This document shows, in pieces, positions 28,436 to 38,642 of a DNA stretch of 64,000 bases. The notes under the pieces were generated by a model. That model ran no database searches. It had not been told where the DNA came from and worked only from the letters and a program-made list of their open reading frames with translations. Positions within the stretch are counted from its first letter, which is position 1. The number at the start of each line of letters is the position of its first letter. This stretch comes from Desulfogranum marinum (GTDB lineage Bacteria; Desulfobacterota; Desulfobulbia; Desulfobulbales; Desulfobulbaceae): the NCBI RefSeq assembly GCF_016918565.1, contig NZ_JAFFQD010000003.1, positions 62,001-126,000 on the forward strand, given 5' to 3'. A program made the translations under genes and the position numbers.

Positions 28436-30391
28436 CTATCGTTGCCTTTTATGAATACCCTTAACCAGGGACTGCAACAGATCATTTAATTCGCCAACCA
28501 GCTCAAACCCATCCCGTAACATTTTCTTCTCCAGTTCAGTAAGTTTTCCAAGCGCAATAAAGCTATCCGGCAGAGAGCCGACTTCATACTGATGCAGTTG
28601 ATGGATAAGTTGTATATGCATCTGGATTTCGCAAGCCTCCTGAATCCGACCGGCCAATTCGCCGTCAAGGCGACCTTCCTTTGCAAGGATTGCAAGCCGG
28701 GCAAGGGTGTTCGTTTCCCTAATACCATAATGAAGAGCCAAAATTCGTGCAAAGTGAATATAAGGCGCCAATCCCTTTTCTTTTATATCAAAAAGGCTTT
28801 CCTGCTTGCCGTCCTCCTCAACAATAACATCTCTAAAAACAGCGAGCGGAGTTCTCCAGTTGGTACAATCATTGACAGCGCTGATTAAATATCCATTATA
28901 CTTTCGGGCATCCTTAACTATCTTGGCGCGTATCTCTTCAAAAAGGGGTTTATGACCGTACCCAAGCCGAATGTCAAAAAATGACCCTTTCTCAACCACA
29001 CCTGCAAAAGGCTCCCCCTTAAGCCAAGTAGTATACTGATCCTTCCAGACACGTAATGGCCGGCACCACCGGGAATCGCTTGCAATAATTTGCTCTTCAG
29101 CTACAGGATACCCGCAATTTACCAGATGGTTTATCGTTCTTTTGCTCAACTCCTTAAAATATACGGCTGCTGCCCTTTGCTGGTAATCATCTTCGGGGTC
29201 GGCATATACCAGTGCGTTCTCCTGACCAGTCTTAAACGTTAACTCCTTTCGCCCCTCACAGCCCAGCAACAACCAACAATAAGGGACCGGAGCACGACCT
29301 AACTCCAATTCCACTAAGCGTAAGAGCTGTGCGAGCACCCGGTCATTTAAAAGCGCTACCATCTGGGCAATATTACCAGCTTTCGCCCCTTCATTTATGA
29401 GGTTTCGAACAACACCCGGGATTTTCTGGGCCAAGGAATATAAGGCTGGATAGGAACACTGGGTGCTGATTTCTTTAAACAACATATAGGGAGAATTCCC
29501 CTGGAGCAACATGACATCATGAGAGGTAATTATCCCTGTAATTTTCCCGTTGTCCTCCACAGCCAAATGATGAATCCCGGAGGACATCATTTTTATCAGC
29601 GCATCAAAACAAACGGCCTGGGAACTGATAGCGGCTACCGGAGATGTCATGATTTTTCTTACCGGCATTGCCATCTCCATCCCCGCAGCAACAACCTTGT
29701 TACGAAGATCTTTGTCCGTAATAATACCGACAATATTATCCTCGTCATTCTCATAGAGTAACAGCGAGCCAACACTGAAACGCATCATCATTTTGGCTGC
29801 ATCCTGCACCGACGCCCCCACAGGTATCCTACGCAGGGTACGCCCTATGATATCCTCGACTTTGATGGAAAAAAGGTACAGATCTTCGTCTCCACGTCTG
29901 GCGACCCTGTGTTTCCGCAATTCTGTATACGCGGTGGACACAACTTTCTCGGAAAAACTTTTTAAATAATACTGGGCAAAGCCCGGCTGCGAAGTAATCA
30001 AGTCAAGAAAGATGTCTCGTGGCAACAAAAAACAAAAGGTATCTTCCACTGTTTCCACATTCATATTGGCCACAGTGCCTCGTATTATACCAAGAGCCCC
30101 TATGTATTCGCCTTCACCGCGGTAATCTTTCAGCGTAGTTTGCCCTTCCTCGTCGGTCAAAAACGATTTCACTCCACCTTGTTGGATCAAATAAAGAAAT
30201 CGGACTTCACTTTCCCCCATGGTAAGCAGCCATGTTCCTTTGGGAAAAAAGTCGACTCGTACATGCCGGGCAACATCTTGTAAAAGTTGCAAGTCGAGCT
30301 CCTTAAACGGCATGATATTGCCAAGAAAATCGACAATCACATCAGGTGCTGAAGGCACCTGCCCATTACTTGCCATATGCCCCTTATCCAT
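28436..30391 (-). CDS. cNMP-binding / CBS / DUF294 nucleotidyltransferase-like regulator
   Basis: A 651-residue cytoplasmic signalling protein. A cyclic-nucleotide-binding domain (about 20-150) precedes two CBS motifs (about 180-300) and a GlnD-like DUF294 nucleotidyltransferase region with GCEGRKELTFKTGQENALVY at 377-396, then the DUF294 C-terminal helical domain. In the usual motif the segment reads TDQDN; here it is TGQEN, so one expected acidic residue is Gly389 and the other Glu391. Activity may therefore be weak or lost. It is upstream of the exonuclease by 3 bases and downstream of acs, but a terminator separates it from acs. Confidence 0.88.
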   Translation of the reverse strand: MDKGHMASNGQVPSAPDVIVDFLGNIMPFKELDLQLLQDVARHVRVDFFPKGTWLLTMGESEVRFLYLIQQGGVKSFLTDEEGQTTLKDYRGEGEYIGALGIIRGTVANMNVETVEDTFCFLLPRDIFLDLITSQPGFAQYYLKSFSEKVVSTAYTELRKHRVARRGDEDLYLFSIKVEDIIGRTLRRIPVGASVQDAAKMMMRFSVGSLLLYENDEDNIVGIITDKDLRNKVVAAGMEMAMPVRKIMTSPVAAISSQAVCFDALIKMMSSGIHHLAVEDNGKITGIITSHDVMLLQGNSPYMLFKEISTQCSYPALYSLAQKIPGVVRNLINEGAKAGNIAQMVALLNDRVLAQLLRLVELELGRAPVPYCWLLLGCEGRKELTFKTGQENALVYADPEDDYQQRAAAVYFKELSKRTINHLVNCGYPVAEEQIIASDSRWCRPLRVWKDQYTTWLKGEPFAGVVEKGSFFDIRLGYGHKPLFEEIRAKIVKDARKYNGYLISAVNDCTNWRTPLAVFRDVIVEEDGKQESLFDIKEKGLAPYIHFARILALHYGIRETNTLARLAILAKEGRLDGELAGRIQEACEIQMHIQLIHQLHQYEVGSLPDSFIALGKLTELEKKMLRDGFELVGELNDLLQSLVKGIHKRQR

Positions 30392-30435
30392 AATGACTGT
30401 ACCTATTTAATAGAGCCTCATGGCTACAAAAAGTC

Positions 30436-30472
30436 CAAAAAAAAACAGGCAGGACACCGGAGCGTCCTGCCT
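30436..30472 (-). terminator. Rho-independent terminator of acs
   Basis: Nine-base perfect arms AGGCAGGAC (30447-30455) and GTCCTGCCT (30464-30472) with an eight-base loop. On the minus strand the stem is followed by a run of nine T (complement of 30437-30445). It lies 72 bases after the acs stop and 45 bases before the start of the cNMP/CBS gene, so the two are likely separate transcripts. Confidence 0.88.
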
Positions 30473-30543
30473 CAATATACGTCATTTCATTGCCGGTTGC
30501 ACGTAGCCGGTGGCATCTAAATCAAACTGCTCCTCTTTTACGA

Positions 30544-32535
30544 TTAGCCCAGTTTTTTCTTACCGTCAACGAGCTGATCGACCACAGATGGATCGGCAAG
30601 GGTTGAAGTGTCGCCAAAATCTTTAAAATCGTTGGCTGCTATTTTACGCAAAATACGTCGCATAATCTTTCCGGATCGGGTCTTCGGCAAACCTGGGGCC
30701 CACTGGATGGCCTCAGGGGTAGCAATGGGTCCGATTTCAGCACGTACATGGCTGCGTAGCTCTGCAAGCAGTTCATCACTTTCTTCAGCCCACGACATCA
30801 GGGTAACATAGGCAAAAATTGCCTGCCCCTTGATGGGATGAGGCATACCAACAGCAGCAGCCTCAGCTACAGCCTCATGGGACACCAAGGCTGATTCGAT
30901 CTCGGCTGTACCCAGCCTGTGACCACTTACATTGATAACGTCATCAAGGCGCCCCATGATCCAAAAATAACCATCTTCATCACATCGAGCTCCGTCTTCT
31001 GGGTCATAAATTCCTTCATACCGGCTGAAATAAGTTTTTTTATACCGTTGGGGATCACCAAAAACGCCACGAAGCATACCAGGCCAAGGCCGGCGAATAA
31101 CAAGGTGTCCACCCTCATTGGGTGCAGCCTCCTTCCCTTCCTCATTAAAAATTGCCGCATCAATACCTGGTAAAGGGTAACTTGCGGATCCCGGCTTCAG
31201 CGGGGTTGCATACGGCAGTGGCGAAATCATGATCCCGCCGGTTTCGGTCTGCCACCAGGTGTCAACAATGGGTAGTTTTCCCTTACCCACGTTCACATGG
31301 TACCACATCCATGCTTCCGGGTTAATTGGCTCACCAACAGATCCGAGGATACGCAGACTAGACATATCATAACGCTGGGTATACTCAATGCCGTCACGCA
31401 TAAGCGCGCGAATGGCGGTTGGGGCAGTGTAAAAAATATTGACTTTAAATTTTTCAACTATCTTCCAGAAACGATCAGGAGCCGGATAGCTTGGAACGCC
31501 TTCAAACATAACAGTCGTTGCCCCAAGACCAAGCGGACCATAAAGGATATAACTGTGACCGGTAATCCAGCCGACATCTGCTGTGCACCAGTAGACATCG
31601 TCGTCCTTGAGATCAAATACCCATTGACTGGTGTGCATGGCATAGGTCAAATAGCCGCCGGTGGTATGGACAACACCTTTGGGTTTACCGGTAGAACCTG
31701 AAGTATAGAGAATAAATAACAGATCCTCAGCATCCATAGATTCGGGTTCACAGTACGATGCAATATCAGCCTCTTCAACCTCTTCATGCCACCAGCAATC
31801 ACGCCCTTTCTGCATGGCTACATCTGTCCCGGCCCGATTAACAACGATACAGCTTTCAACGCAGTCACATTCCTCCATGGCTTGATCAGCATTTGCTTTC
31901 AGGGGGATCGCCTTACCCCCGCGAAGTACGGCATCTGCAGTCAGCAGAACCTTGGCCTCACAATCATTGATTCGACTCTGCAAAGCAATCGCAGAAAAAC
32001 CTGCAAACACAACAGAATGCACAGCACCAAGTCGGGTACATGCCAACAGAGAAATAGCCAGTTCCGGAATCATCGGCATATAGATGGCAACCCGGTCCCC
32101 CTTTTTGACCCCTTTTTTCTTGAGTACATTAGCAAACCGACACACTTCGGTGTGGAGCATCTGATAAGTGTAGACCTTTACGTCTTCTTCCGGTTCTCCC
32201 TGCCAGATGATAGCGGCTTTATTGCGGCGACCATCCTCAAGATGGCGGTCCAGACAATTGTAGGAAACATTGAGTTTCCCCCCCTGAAACCACTTGACTT
32301 CGGGAACAGTCAAATCGTATTCCAGGACCTTGTCCCATTTCTTATCCCAGGTGACGAGTTCATCGGCACGTTCACTCCAAAACCCTTCCGGGTCATCCAT
32401 AGATCGCTGATAAATCTCCTTGTATTGATCAAGGGATTTTATCCACGCCTCATCACGACCTTCCTGGGGTGGCTCAAAGGTATTCCCCTCACTCAGCAAA
32501 CTCGTAATCTTATCTTCCATCTCTTTTGCACTCAT
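30544..32535 (-). CDS. acs: Acetyl-CoA synthetase
   Basis: A 663-residue AMP-forming enzyme that activates acetate to acetyl-CoA. The P-loop [20 protein letters not shown], the [17 protein letters not shown] block, the WWQTETGG motif and the C-terminal [13 protein letters not shown] are all present; the Lys of SGKIMRR is the residue controlled by acetylation in the family. Shine-Dalgarno AAGGGGGG precedes the ATG at 32535. In a sulfate reducer it may serve acetate assimilation or run with incomplete substrate oxidation; the direction is not readable. Confidence 0.97.
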   Translation of the reverse strand: MSAKEMEDKITSLLSEGNTFEPPQEGRDEAWIKSLDQYKEIYQRSMDDPEGFWSERADELVTWDKKWDKVLEYDLTVPEVKWFQGGKLNVSYNCLDRHLEDGRRNKAAIIWQGEPEEDVKVYTYQMLHTEVCRFANVLKKKGVKKGDRVAIYMPMIPELAISLLACTRLGAVHSVVFAGFSAIALQSRINDCEAKVLLTADAVLRGGKAIPLKANADQAMEECDCVESCIVVNRAGTDVAMQKGRDCWWHEEVEEADIASYCEPESMDAEDLLFILYTSGSTGKPKGVVHTTGGYLTYAMHTSQWVFDLKDDDVYWCTADVGWITGHSYILYGPLGLGATTVMFEGVPSYPAPDRFWKIVEKFKVNIFYTAPTAIRALMRDGIEYTQRYDMSSLRILGSVGEPINPEAWMWYHVNVGKGKLPIVDTWWQTETGGIMISPLPYATPLKPGSASYPLPGIDAAIFNEEGKEAAPNEGGHLVIRRPWPGMLRGVFGDPQRYKKTYFSRYEGIYDPEDGARCDEDGYFWIMGRLDDVINVSGHRLGTAEIESALVSHEAVAEAAAVGMPHPIKGQAIFAYVTLMSWAEESDELLAELRSHVRAEIGPIATPEAIQWAPGLPKTRSGKIMRRILRKIAANDFKDFGDTSTLADPSVVDQLVDGKKKLG

Positions 32536-33433
32536 AGGCCCCCCTTGGACTATTATTTAAGCATGGATTGCAGACACCACACCTAGTAGGAAAGCCTAGT
32601 CAAACATGCTTTCCTTTTACTCTTCATTATCATGTATAGGTTGTTGGGTAAAAATAGAGAAAAACAGAACGTTATCAAATACCTCTCTCTTCTGAAAACA
32701 TAGTAGTAGGATTAATAATACCTTATTCCTTTGTCAAGATATAACAAAATAATCCCACCTCGGCCCCCAGAGGCATCTGTTTTTACGCAACCGGGAATGG
32801 TATACTGCGCTCAAAACAAACAAGCGCTATATTACTAAAAAAAACAGACTGTTAACAAGTTTTCCGCTACAAGTTTCATAACAGGGCTGCAAACTAAATT
32901 GGTCCATTGTTCATACCAATTTACAGCTATTGCTTTTTTCTGATACCATCCTTCATTATCGTTGATGACACGCCTTCCCACATAAAAAAAGCTTTCGTTA
33001 CCCAATAAATCTGACCATCTACATGAAAAACGAACATATTTCTTGACAAGCAGCAGGTAACTATCCAATAATTTTCCTATACAGATATTTTTCAGTCATA
33101 GACTGTGCAATCAACAACAAAAGGATCTAATAGCTGTCGCTGTTATCCAATCAATAGCTCTTGTCCATTTCACATCAACACTCTCTGCTCTTTTAGCAAG
33201 CGGGAGACTACTGCTGGAGAATTTGCCGCACATGCCTACACCTCCAATGCCGACCTCTCCAAGCACCCGTCTACATCGAGAGCCAATGGGCTGATAAACA
33301 TGCGCAAGGACGTAACTCGCCTCCATAACCACATTGCTGATCACAAGAGAACAGAACTGATAAAAAGAGTATACGATCCCTCTCATAAGGCCCGCTCTTT
33401 CCAAAAAACGACGATCTCTACCCGACGATAAGA
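32536..33433. other. 900-base non-coding region between divergent acs and MMPL genes
   Basis: A long AT-rich stretch without a convincing gene. Frames of 77 to 112 codons exist on both strands but overlap each other, have odd composition and no ribosome site. A TTGACA at 32737-32732 (minus strand) followed after 17 bases by TAATCC may be the acs promoter but is weak at -10. Confidence 0.5.
32709..32737 (-). promoter_or_regulatory. Weak candidate promoter for acs
   Basis: Perfect -35 TTGACA on the minus strand (32737-32732), 17-base spacer, poor -10 TAATCC. It would give a leader of about 170 bases before acs. Confidence 0.25.
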
Positions 33434-36208
33434 ATGTCCCCCACAACATTCCTGATCCAATGCCCGATCACTCATCCTCGCAAGATAACATGTGTTTTTT
33501 TGTTACTCACTGTCCTCAGTATCTTGCTTTTTCTTTCGCATACCCAACAATCAACAACGGCTTTATTGGCCAAGGTACCTCCATGGACAAAAATGCTCCA
33601 TGCCGAGCAACCAATGGCTGCTCAAGAAATACTAACGGTTGGTATTTTTCCGAATTCTGAGGAAGCAGGCATCTTTACCCCTGCAGCGTTTTCATTGTTC
33701 ATTACCCTTGACCAAACTCTTCAGTCTTTTGCGAGGGTGACCAGCACCTCGCCACAGATCCTTGCCAACGACTACCTCGCTCCGGGCAACATAGACCTCG
33801 CTACCCCAGGTGACCTCGGGGCGGTTACCCTTACTCCCTTTCTGAATGCTACACTTGATGTCCCCCAACTCACAGAGGCAACAGTTCAACAGGCGCTGCA
33901 ATCCCCCTTGCTGAACAACATATTTATCTCCCAGGACGAAAAAGCTATAGCCCTACGACTCCCATGCCTGATAAGCGGCAAAACCCAAGAAATACAACAA
34001 CAGCTGCAACACGCTGCCATAAACCAAGATCCCCAAGCTGTTCAGCTGCTCTTTTCCGGGTTGTCGTTTGCTAGAGAAAATTTTTTCAGAGAAATGGAAA
34101 AAAACACGCTCCCGCTCATGTGCGCCAGCCTAGCACTTATTGTTGCCGTTTCACTCTTAACCGTTTTCGCTTCCGGATACAGCTGCATATTTATCCTTCC
34201 GGTGGCCTGCTCCACTTCGCTCACCCTAGCCTTGCAAACCTTGGTACAGTTGCCGGCGGGCCTTTTTAGTTTCACCCCTCCGCTGATTGCAGCGTGCACC
34301 TCCCTCCTCTTCTCCATTTGGCTCATTGCCACTCTTAACAGCAGATTGCCGGAGAAAGAAAAACACCCCTCGTTTATAGCCCGGGAAATGAAAATCCTCC
34401 TACCACAGCTTTGGCTCACGTCCCTTGCCTCGGCGGGGGCCCTGCTTTGTTTGTGTTTTTCCTCTCTGGCCACGGTTCGCTTTCTGGGGTTTTTCGGAGC
34501 TATTTCCATTTTACTTGCTTTTATCAGCAGCGTAATGGCAGTTCCAGCCACATTTATATTACTGCCCCCCTCCTGGAGATCGGTAAATAAAAATCAAAAC
34601 AAAATAAGCAAAGGGTTGGCTGTCCTGGCCAAGCATACAACCCAAAGTGCTCTCCCAGGGAAGCTGGCATATATCTGCGCCAACCACTGTTCGCTCACAG
34701 TGGCAGCCCATATTCTTTTTCTCGTCCTGGGGATGACAGGCATCATGCTGTTAACAATTAATGCGACCCCTGTACAGTGGTATGCAAAAAAACATTGGAT
34801 CCAAACAGCAAACCAAAAAATCATTCAACACTTTGCCGGGGTCGACCAGCTCAACCTTGTATTTTCGGCCAATGTTGTTGCTACACGCTCTATTAATGAA
34901 GCGCGGCAATGGCTGTCCACTACCCTGAAAAATACCTTTGACGACGCACCGTCATTTTACATCACACTTGAAAAAGATATTGAACAAACCGTTGACCACC
35001 TGCATTCAACCACTGAATTCTCAAGCAGACTCACCAGTCTTTGGCGCCGGAAAATGAATGCTCTCCACGTGGAGGATGACGTACAGATTAACCACTGGTC
35101 AATAGCCTTGGATACCCTTGCCCAACTGGATAACGAAAAACAGACTTTTCTCAAGCCGGCTGTGCTTGCTTATTTGGCAGACTTACAACAGTTTCTGGAA
35201 CAATTACCTGAGATAGGCAAGACCCTTTCTATTGTGGATATAGTGAAATCAATGCACCAGGCCTTATTTGAAGGTGCCTCTGAGTACAAACGAATACCTA
35301 CGACCATAGGCAGCGTTGACCAGACCCTTGCTGCTTTTAAAGAGAAACGGCCGACACAGCATCTTGCACGCTTTATAACTGCCGATGCAACCAAAACAAC
35401 GCTTACTCTTTATCTGAAAAATTCGTCAGCACGTTCCATAGAAGCAATCGTCCAAGCAACTGCGTCCTATTTCAAAACCACTCCCCCTCCTGTTCCATTG
35501 GACTATTTTTGGACCGGATCAGCCTACGGTTTTAAAATATGGAATGAAAAAAAGGTATTGTCTCTGATTCTCTGGTCCACAGTGGGGCTGATAACCGGCT
35601 GTCTCATATTTTCCTTTGCACGACGCTCATTGACATGCGGCCTTGCTCTCCTGGCCGTTATTGGCTACCCGCTCATCTGTGCTTACGGGATATGCGGATT
35701 AATCGGAATGCGTTTGGCCACCGTTACCATGGCAGCCATCACCATATTGTTCCCTGTCTCGTTCTGCCTAACCTCCATAATGCTGCACTCAGCCGGCAAA
35801 AAAGTAAAAGAATATGGCTGTTGTCAAGACAACCTCCAGGAACAGTTAACAGCAACGTATTTCCCGGTCATATGGAGTGTGGCAGCTGTAATTTCTGGAG
35901 CTACCCCGGCTCTTTTTTCTGCTTATTACTCATTGCAAACAACGGCATTCATGACTATTTCATTTATGTTTATGCAGGGGATTACATTTTTTACGCTGCT
36001 TCCCCTTCTGTTTAATCTGTTGGAATCAAGATTATTTAAAAAAGAACTGCCAGCCCTTGATGAAGCAAAAGAACAAGCAGCAGTAACTGCAGACTGGAAA
36101 GACAGCATGGATGAGACAGCGGCACATCTGTCGCTGCCCGCAGACACAGCATCCGTTTCTGAACTGAAAGACGTTTTTGCGCCTCAAAAAAATACTGACA
36201 CTACATAA
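33434..36208 (+). CDS. RND-superfamily (MMPL-type) exporter
   Basis: A 924-residue membrane protein with the MMPL plan: a first hydrophobic helix (about 18-36), a large extracytoplasmic loop (about 40-220), a block of five helices (about 225-380), a helix near 425-445, a second large loop (about 445-700) and a final block of helices (about 705-860), then a charged tail. Sequence is diverged from HpnN-type hopanoid and MmpL lipid transporters, so the substrate is unknown; lipid or hydrophobic cargo is typical of the family. It stands alone, divergent from acs, 38 bases before the small DUF2892 gene. Confidence 0.8.
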   Translation: MSPTTFLIQCPITHPRKITCVFLLLTVLSILLFLSHTQQSTTALLAKVPPWTKMLHAEQPMAAQEILTVGIFPNSEEAGIFTPAAFSLFITLDQTLQSFARVTSTSPQILANDYLAPGNIDLATPGDLGAVTLTPFLNATLDVPQLTEATVQQALQSPLLNNIFISQDEKAIALRLPCLISGKTQEIQQQLQHAAINQDPQAVQLLFSGLSFARENFFREMEKNTLPLMCASLALIVAVSLLTVFASGYSCIFILPVACSTSLTLALQTLVQLPAGLFSFTPPLIAACTSLLFSIWLIATLNSRLPEKEKHPSFIAREMKILLPQLWLTSLASAGALLCLCFSSLATVRFLGFFGAISILLAFISSVMAVPATFILLPPSWRSVNKNQNKISKGLAVLAKHTTQSALPGKLAYICANHCSLTVAAHILFLVLGMTGIMLLTINATPVQWYAKKHWIQTANQKIIQHFAGVDQLNLVFSANVVATRSINEARQWLSTTLKNTFDDAPSFYITLEKDIEQTVDHLHSTTEFSSRLTSLWRRKMNALHVEDDVQINHWSIALDTLAQLDNEKQTFLKPAVLAYLADLQQFLEQLPEIGKTLSIVDIVKSMHQALFEGASEYKRIPTTIGSVDQTLAAFKEKRPTQHLARFITADATKTTLTLYLKNSSARSIEAIVQATASYFKTTPPPVPLDYFWTGSAYGFKIWNEKKVLSLILWSTVGLITGCLIFSFARRSLTCGLALLAVIGYPLICAYGICGLIGMRLATVTMAAITILFPVSFCLTSIMLHSAGKKVKEYGCCQDNLQEQLTATYFPVIWSVAAVISGATPALFSAYYSLQTTAFMTISFMFMQGITFFTLLPLLFNLLESRLFKKELPALDEAKEQAAVTADWKDSMDETAAHLSLPADTASVSELKDVFAPQKNTDTT

Positions 36209-36246
36209 TGTTTTTTTGCTCACACTTTTTCAAAGGAGTGTAGATT

Positions 36247-36441
36247 ATGGTAATTAATGACTGGATTCATGTCATGGCAGGTTTTTTCATTCTCATCAGT
36301 CTCGCACTGGGAGTGTGGGTAAGCAGCTACTGGCTTTTCTTTACCGCCTTTGTGGGCGCAAATCTGTTTCAATTTGGATTTACCGGATTTTGCCCCATGG
36401 CCATCATTCTCAAACGCCTTGGCGTCCCTGAACAAAAATGA
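36247..36441 (+). CDS. Small DUF2892 (YgaP-like) membrane protein
   Basis: A 64-residue protein with two hydrophobic segments (about 10-26 and 28-46) and the family end GFTGFCPMAIILKRLG. Such proteins match the membrane part of YgaP rhodanese and occur alone in many genomes; the function is unknown. A strong Shine-Dalgarno AAGGAG lies 8 bases before ATG. Its stop overlaps the start of trxB (ATGA), so a redox or sulfur role alongside thioredoxin reductase is suggested but not shown. Confidence 0.87.
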   Translation: MVINDWIHVMAGFFILISLALGVWVSSYWLFFTAFVGANLFQFGFTGFCPMAIILKRLGVPEQK

Positions 36442-37400
36442 AACTGGAAAAAAATATGACTCAAAAAGAAATGCACGACCTTGTTATTGTCGGTGGAGGA
36501 CCGGGTGGTCTAACGGCTGGTATTTACGCCCAGCGTGCGGCACTGAAAACCGTGCTGATTGAAAAAGGATTACCTGGTGGCCAGATGGCATCGACTGATA
36601 CCGTGGAAAACTGGCCTGGGATTAAAAATATCACCGGCCAGGAACTGGCTGAAAACTTTCTCACTCATGCCAAATCGTATGATCTTGATATTATTCAAGA
36701 AGAAGTTACCGCTATAGAGCCGGGCCTGGATTATCATACCGTTCGCCTTGCCAATGGCGACGTATACCCTGCGCATACCGTCATCATTGCCGTTGGCGGC
36801 AGTCCGAAAAAACTCAACATCCCGGGTGAAGATGAATACTACGGCAAAGGTGTTTCTTACTGTGCGGTTTGCGACGGTTTTTTCTTCCGCAACAAGACCG
36901 TAGTTGTTGTGGGTGGTGGTGATTCTGCAACCGAAGAAGCACTCTATTTAGCGAAGCTCGCCAAAAAAGTCTACCTGGTTCACCGCAGAGATGAACTGCG
37001 TGCAGGAATGATTCTGCAGAAGCGGATAAAGGCAGAGCCGAAAATAGATATACTGTGGAATAGCATTGTAACAAAAATAAACGCAGACGACACAGGCGTT
37101 TCGGAGGTGGAACTGCAAAATACCCTCACCAACGAAGAGAGTCGTTTAGCAACAGACGGCATTTTTATTTTTGTTGGCTTTGATCCTAACAACCAGCTGA
37201 TTCCTGCTGGAACGCCAATGGATGCTGATGGCTTTGTCATGACCGACTGCAAGGGCGAAACAACCATGCCCGGCATTTATGTGATTGGAGACTTACGACA
37301 AAAATACGCAAAACAAATCGTCGTTGCCTCAGGAGAAGGTGCCACGGCAGCTCTGGCAGCCGCCCACTTTGTGGAAGCCAAAAAAGGCAGTCAGCACTAA
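36438..37400 (+). CDS. trxB: Thioredoxin-disulfide reductase
   Basis: A 320-residue FAD enzyme. GGGPGGLTAG near residue 19 binds FAD, the redox pair Cys142 and Cys145 lies in YCAVCDGFF, and VVGGGDSATEEALYL binds NADPH. The C-terminal GIYVIGDLRQKYAKQIVVAS matches the family. It passes electrons from NADPH to thioredoxin. The ATG at 36438 overlaps the previous stop by 4 bases; Met7 is an alternative start. Confidence 0.95.
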   Translation: MKLEKNMTQKEMHDLVIVGGGPGGLTAGIYAQRAALKTVLIEKGLPGGQMASTDTVENWPGIKNITGQELAENFLTHAKSYDLDIIQEEVTAIEPGLDYHTVRLANGDVYPAHTVIIAVGGSPKKLNIPGEDEYYGKGVSYCAVCDGFFFRNKTVVVVGGGDSATEEALYLAKLAKKVYLVHRRDELRAGMILQKRIKAEPKIDILWNSIVTKINADDTGVSEVELQNTLTNEESRLATDGIFIFVGFDPNNQLIPAGTPMDADGFVMTDCKGETTMPGIYVIGDLRQKYAKQIVVASGEGATAALAAAHFVEAKKGSQH

Positions 37401-37437
37401 AAAAAAACGGGTCTTCTACCGCATGTTTAGAACTCAC

Positions 37438-37474
37438 GCCGACCAGGCGCACTCAAAAGGCGCTTCTGGTCGGC
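37438..37474. terminator. Hairpin between convergent trxB and mlaC
   Basis: Perfect nine-base arms GCCGACCAG (37438-37446) and CTGGTCGGC (37466-37474) with additional GCGC pairing inside. It is well placed to end both convergent transcripts but lacks a T run on either side, so it is a weaker terminator candidate. Confidence 0.5.
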
Positions 37475-37507
37475 AGAGCCGACCCATAATACACATGCCG
37501 GTGTTTT

Positions 37508-38128
37508 TTACCCAACAGTCTCACTTTTTTGGAATTCAACAATTTTATTTTTGAGCTGCTGGGTTAAGTTTTTAAAGTCGTCTTTGCGTAAAATTTCCTG
37601 AAACTGTTCAAGATAGTTACGGATCAGACTGACGCCCTCCACTACCACATCATAGACTTTCCACTGCTCGCCACGTAGCAGCATAATATAAGAAACCGGT
37701 ATTTTTCTTTCCCCATCGACCAACACCGTCTGCACCTGGGCTCGCTTTCCCCTGATCCTCTGCTTGCCATATTCAACCTTTTGGTTAGTGTAATTTTCCA
37801 TTTGACTTACATAGGCATATTTCAATAGCTCGGTAAACAATTCTACAAATTGCTCCTGCTCCTCAGGTGAGATTTCCTTCCAATGCCTACCCAGTACTCG
37901 CTTTGACATCTCTCTAAAATCAAACCCCTCTTGTGCCACCGCCATAATACGATCAACTTTACTTTCAGCCGCCCCATCATCCCCTGGATCGCTCAACACC
38001 TGTATAATTTGAGCGACAAAAGGCCGTAACTGTTCTGTCGGATCCGGGAGTGCCAGTGCGTTATCATATGCCCCGCTCCACATACACCCCGCTACAACTA
38101 TCACTACTGCCATGAGCCTTTTCTTCAT
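37508..38128 (-). CDS. mlaC: MlaC/Ttg2D-type periplasmic phospholipid-binding protein
   Basis: A 206-residue protein with a signal peptide (about 1-26, ending ...ALA), the MlaC block FDFREMSKRVLGRHWKEISP, and the C-terminal YDVVVEGVSLIRNYLEQF. MlaC carries phospholipids between the outer-membrane MlaA complex and the inner-membrane MlaFEDB complex. The other mla genes are not in the window, so it either works with a remote operon or a different transporter. Confidence 0.92.
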   Translation of the reverse strand: MKKRLMAVVIVVAGCMWSGAYDNALALPDPTEQLRPFVAQIIQVLSDPGDDGAAESKVDRIMAVAQEGFDFREMSKRVLGRHWKEISPEEQEQFVELFTELLKYAYVSQMENYTNQKVEYGKQRIRGKRAQVQTVLVDGERKIPVSYIMLLRGEQWKVYDVVVEGVSLIRNYLEQFQEILRKDDFKNLTQQLKNKIVEFQKSETVG

Positions 38129-38407
38129 AACAATCCTTCTCTTTTACTCCATCTCAGACAATTATTTTTTCGCCCAATCTTGTTTTTATGCCAATAAATT
38201 ATCATCCAAGGTAAACGAAGACTCCAATATTCGCTAAATACCTGTGGCATTTTTTTTAGCATGCCTGAATCATGGACGAACGCTCTCGTTATTCAAAATA
38301 CTGTTCACTGATAAAATCTATCTTTGCCACTCCTTGGCTGCTGTCCAGCAACTACAGCATAGCAAATTTCATACCAAAAAAAATCATCAATCTACGAACC
38401 CTTCTTT

Positions 38408-38578
38408 TCAGTGACCAACAGATGTTGCGCCACTCTTCAACACCGACAAGATAGTTCGTACGACAAGGCACCTCCAACATAAAACATGCCCAGGCAGGAG
38501 GTTTATCCGCTCTACTCCTACCCGCCGTTTGCACCTGTCGCAAACAATCACGCTGCAGGCAATATCATTTGTCTTCAT
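38408..38578 (-). CDS. Possible small zinc-ribbon protein
   Basis: A 56-residue frame with two CxxC pairs, CDRC at 13-16 and CWRC at 34-37, a spacing suited to a zinc ribbon. GGTGGAG stands 5 bases before the ATG at 38578, a better ribosome site than most spurious frames have. It lies 64 bases after the RND pump gene on the same strand. There is no homologue I recognise; the C-terminal 15 residues look unstructured. It may be real but is short. Confidence 0.4.
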   Translation of the reverse strand: MKTNDIACSVIVCDRCKRRVGVERINLLPGHVLCWRCLVVRTILSVLKSGATSVGH

Positions 38579-38642
38579 CTTTGCTCCACCAGAACGGATC
38601 CTCTTTGAGGCAAACCAACCGTTCACGTCTGTCTCCCGGCAG

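Noticed and set aside
32835-33068. 77-codon minus-strand frame
   Set aside because: No ribosome site, unusual composition and no recognisable motif in an AT-rich non-coding stretch.
33105-33449. Overlapping frames of 108 and 112 codons on opposite strands
   Set aside because: They cannot both be genes, neither has a ribosome site or family features, and one runs into the MMPL start.
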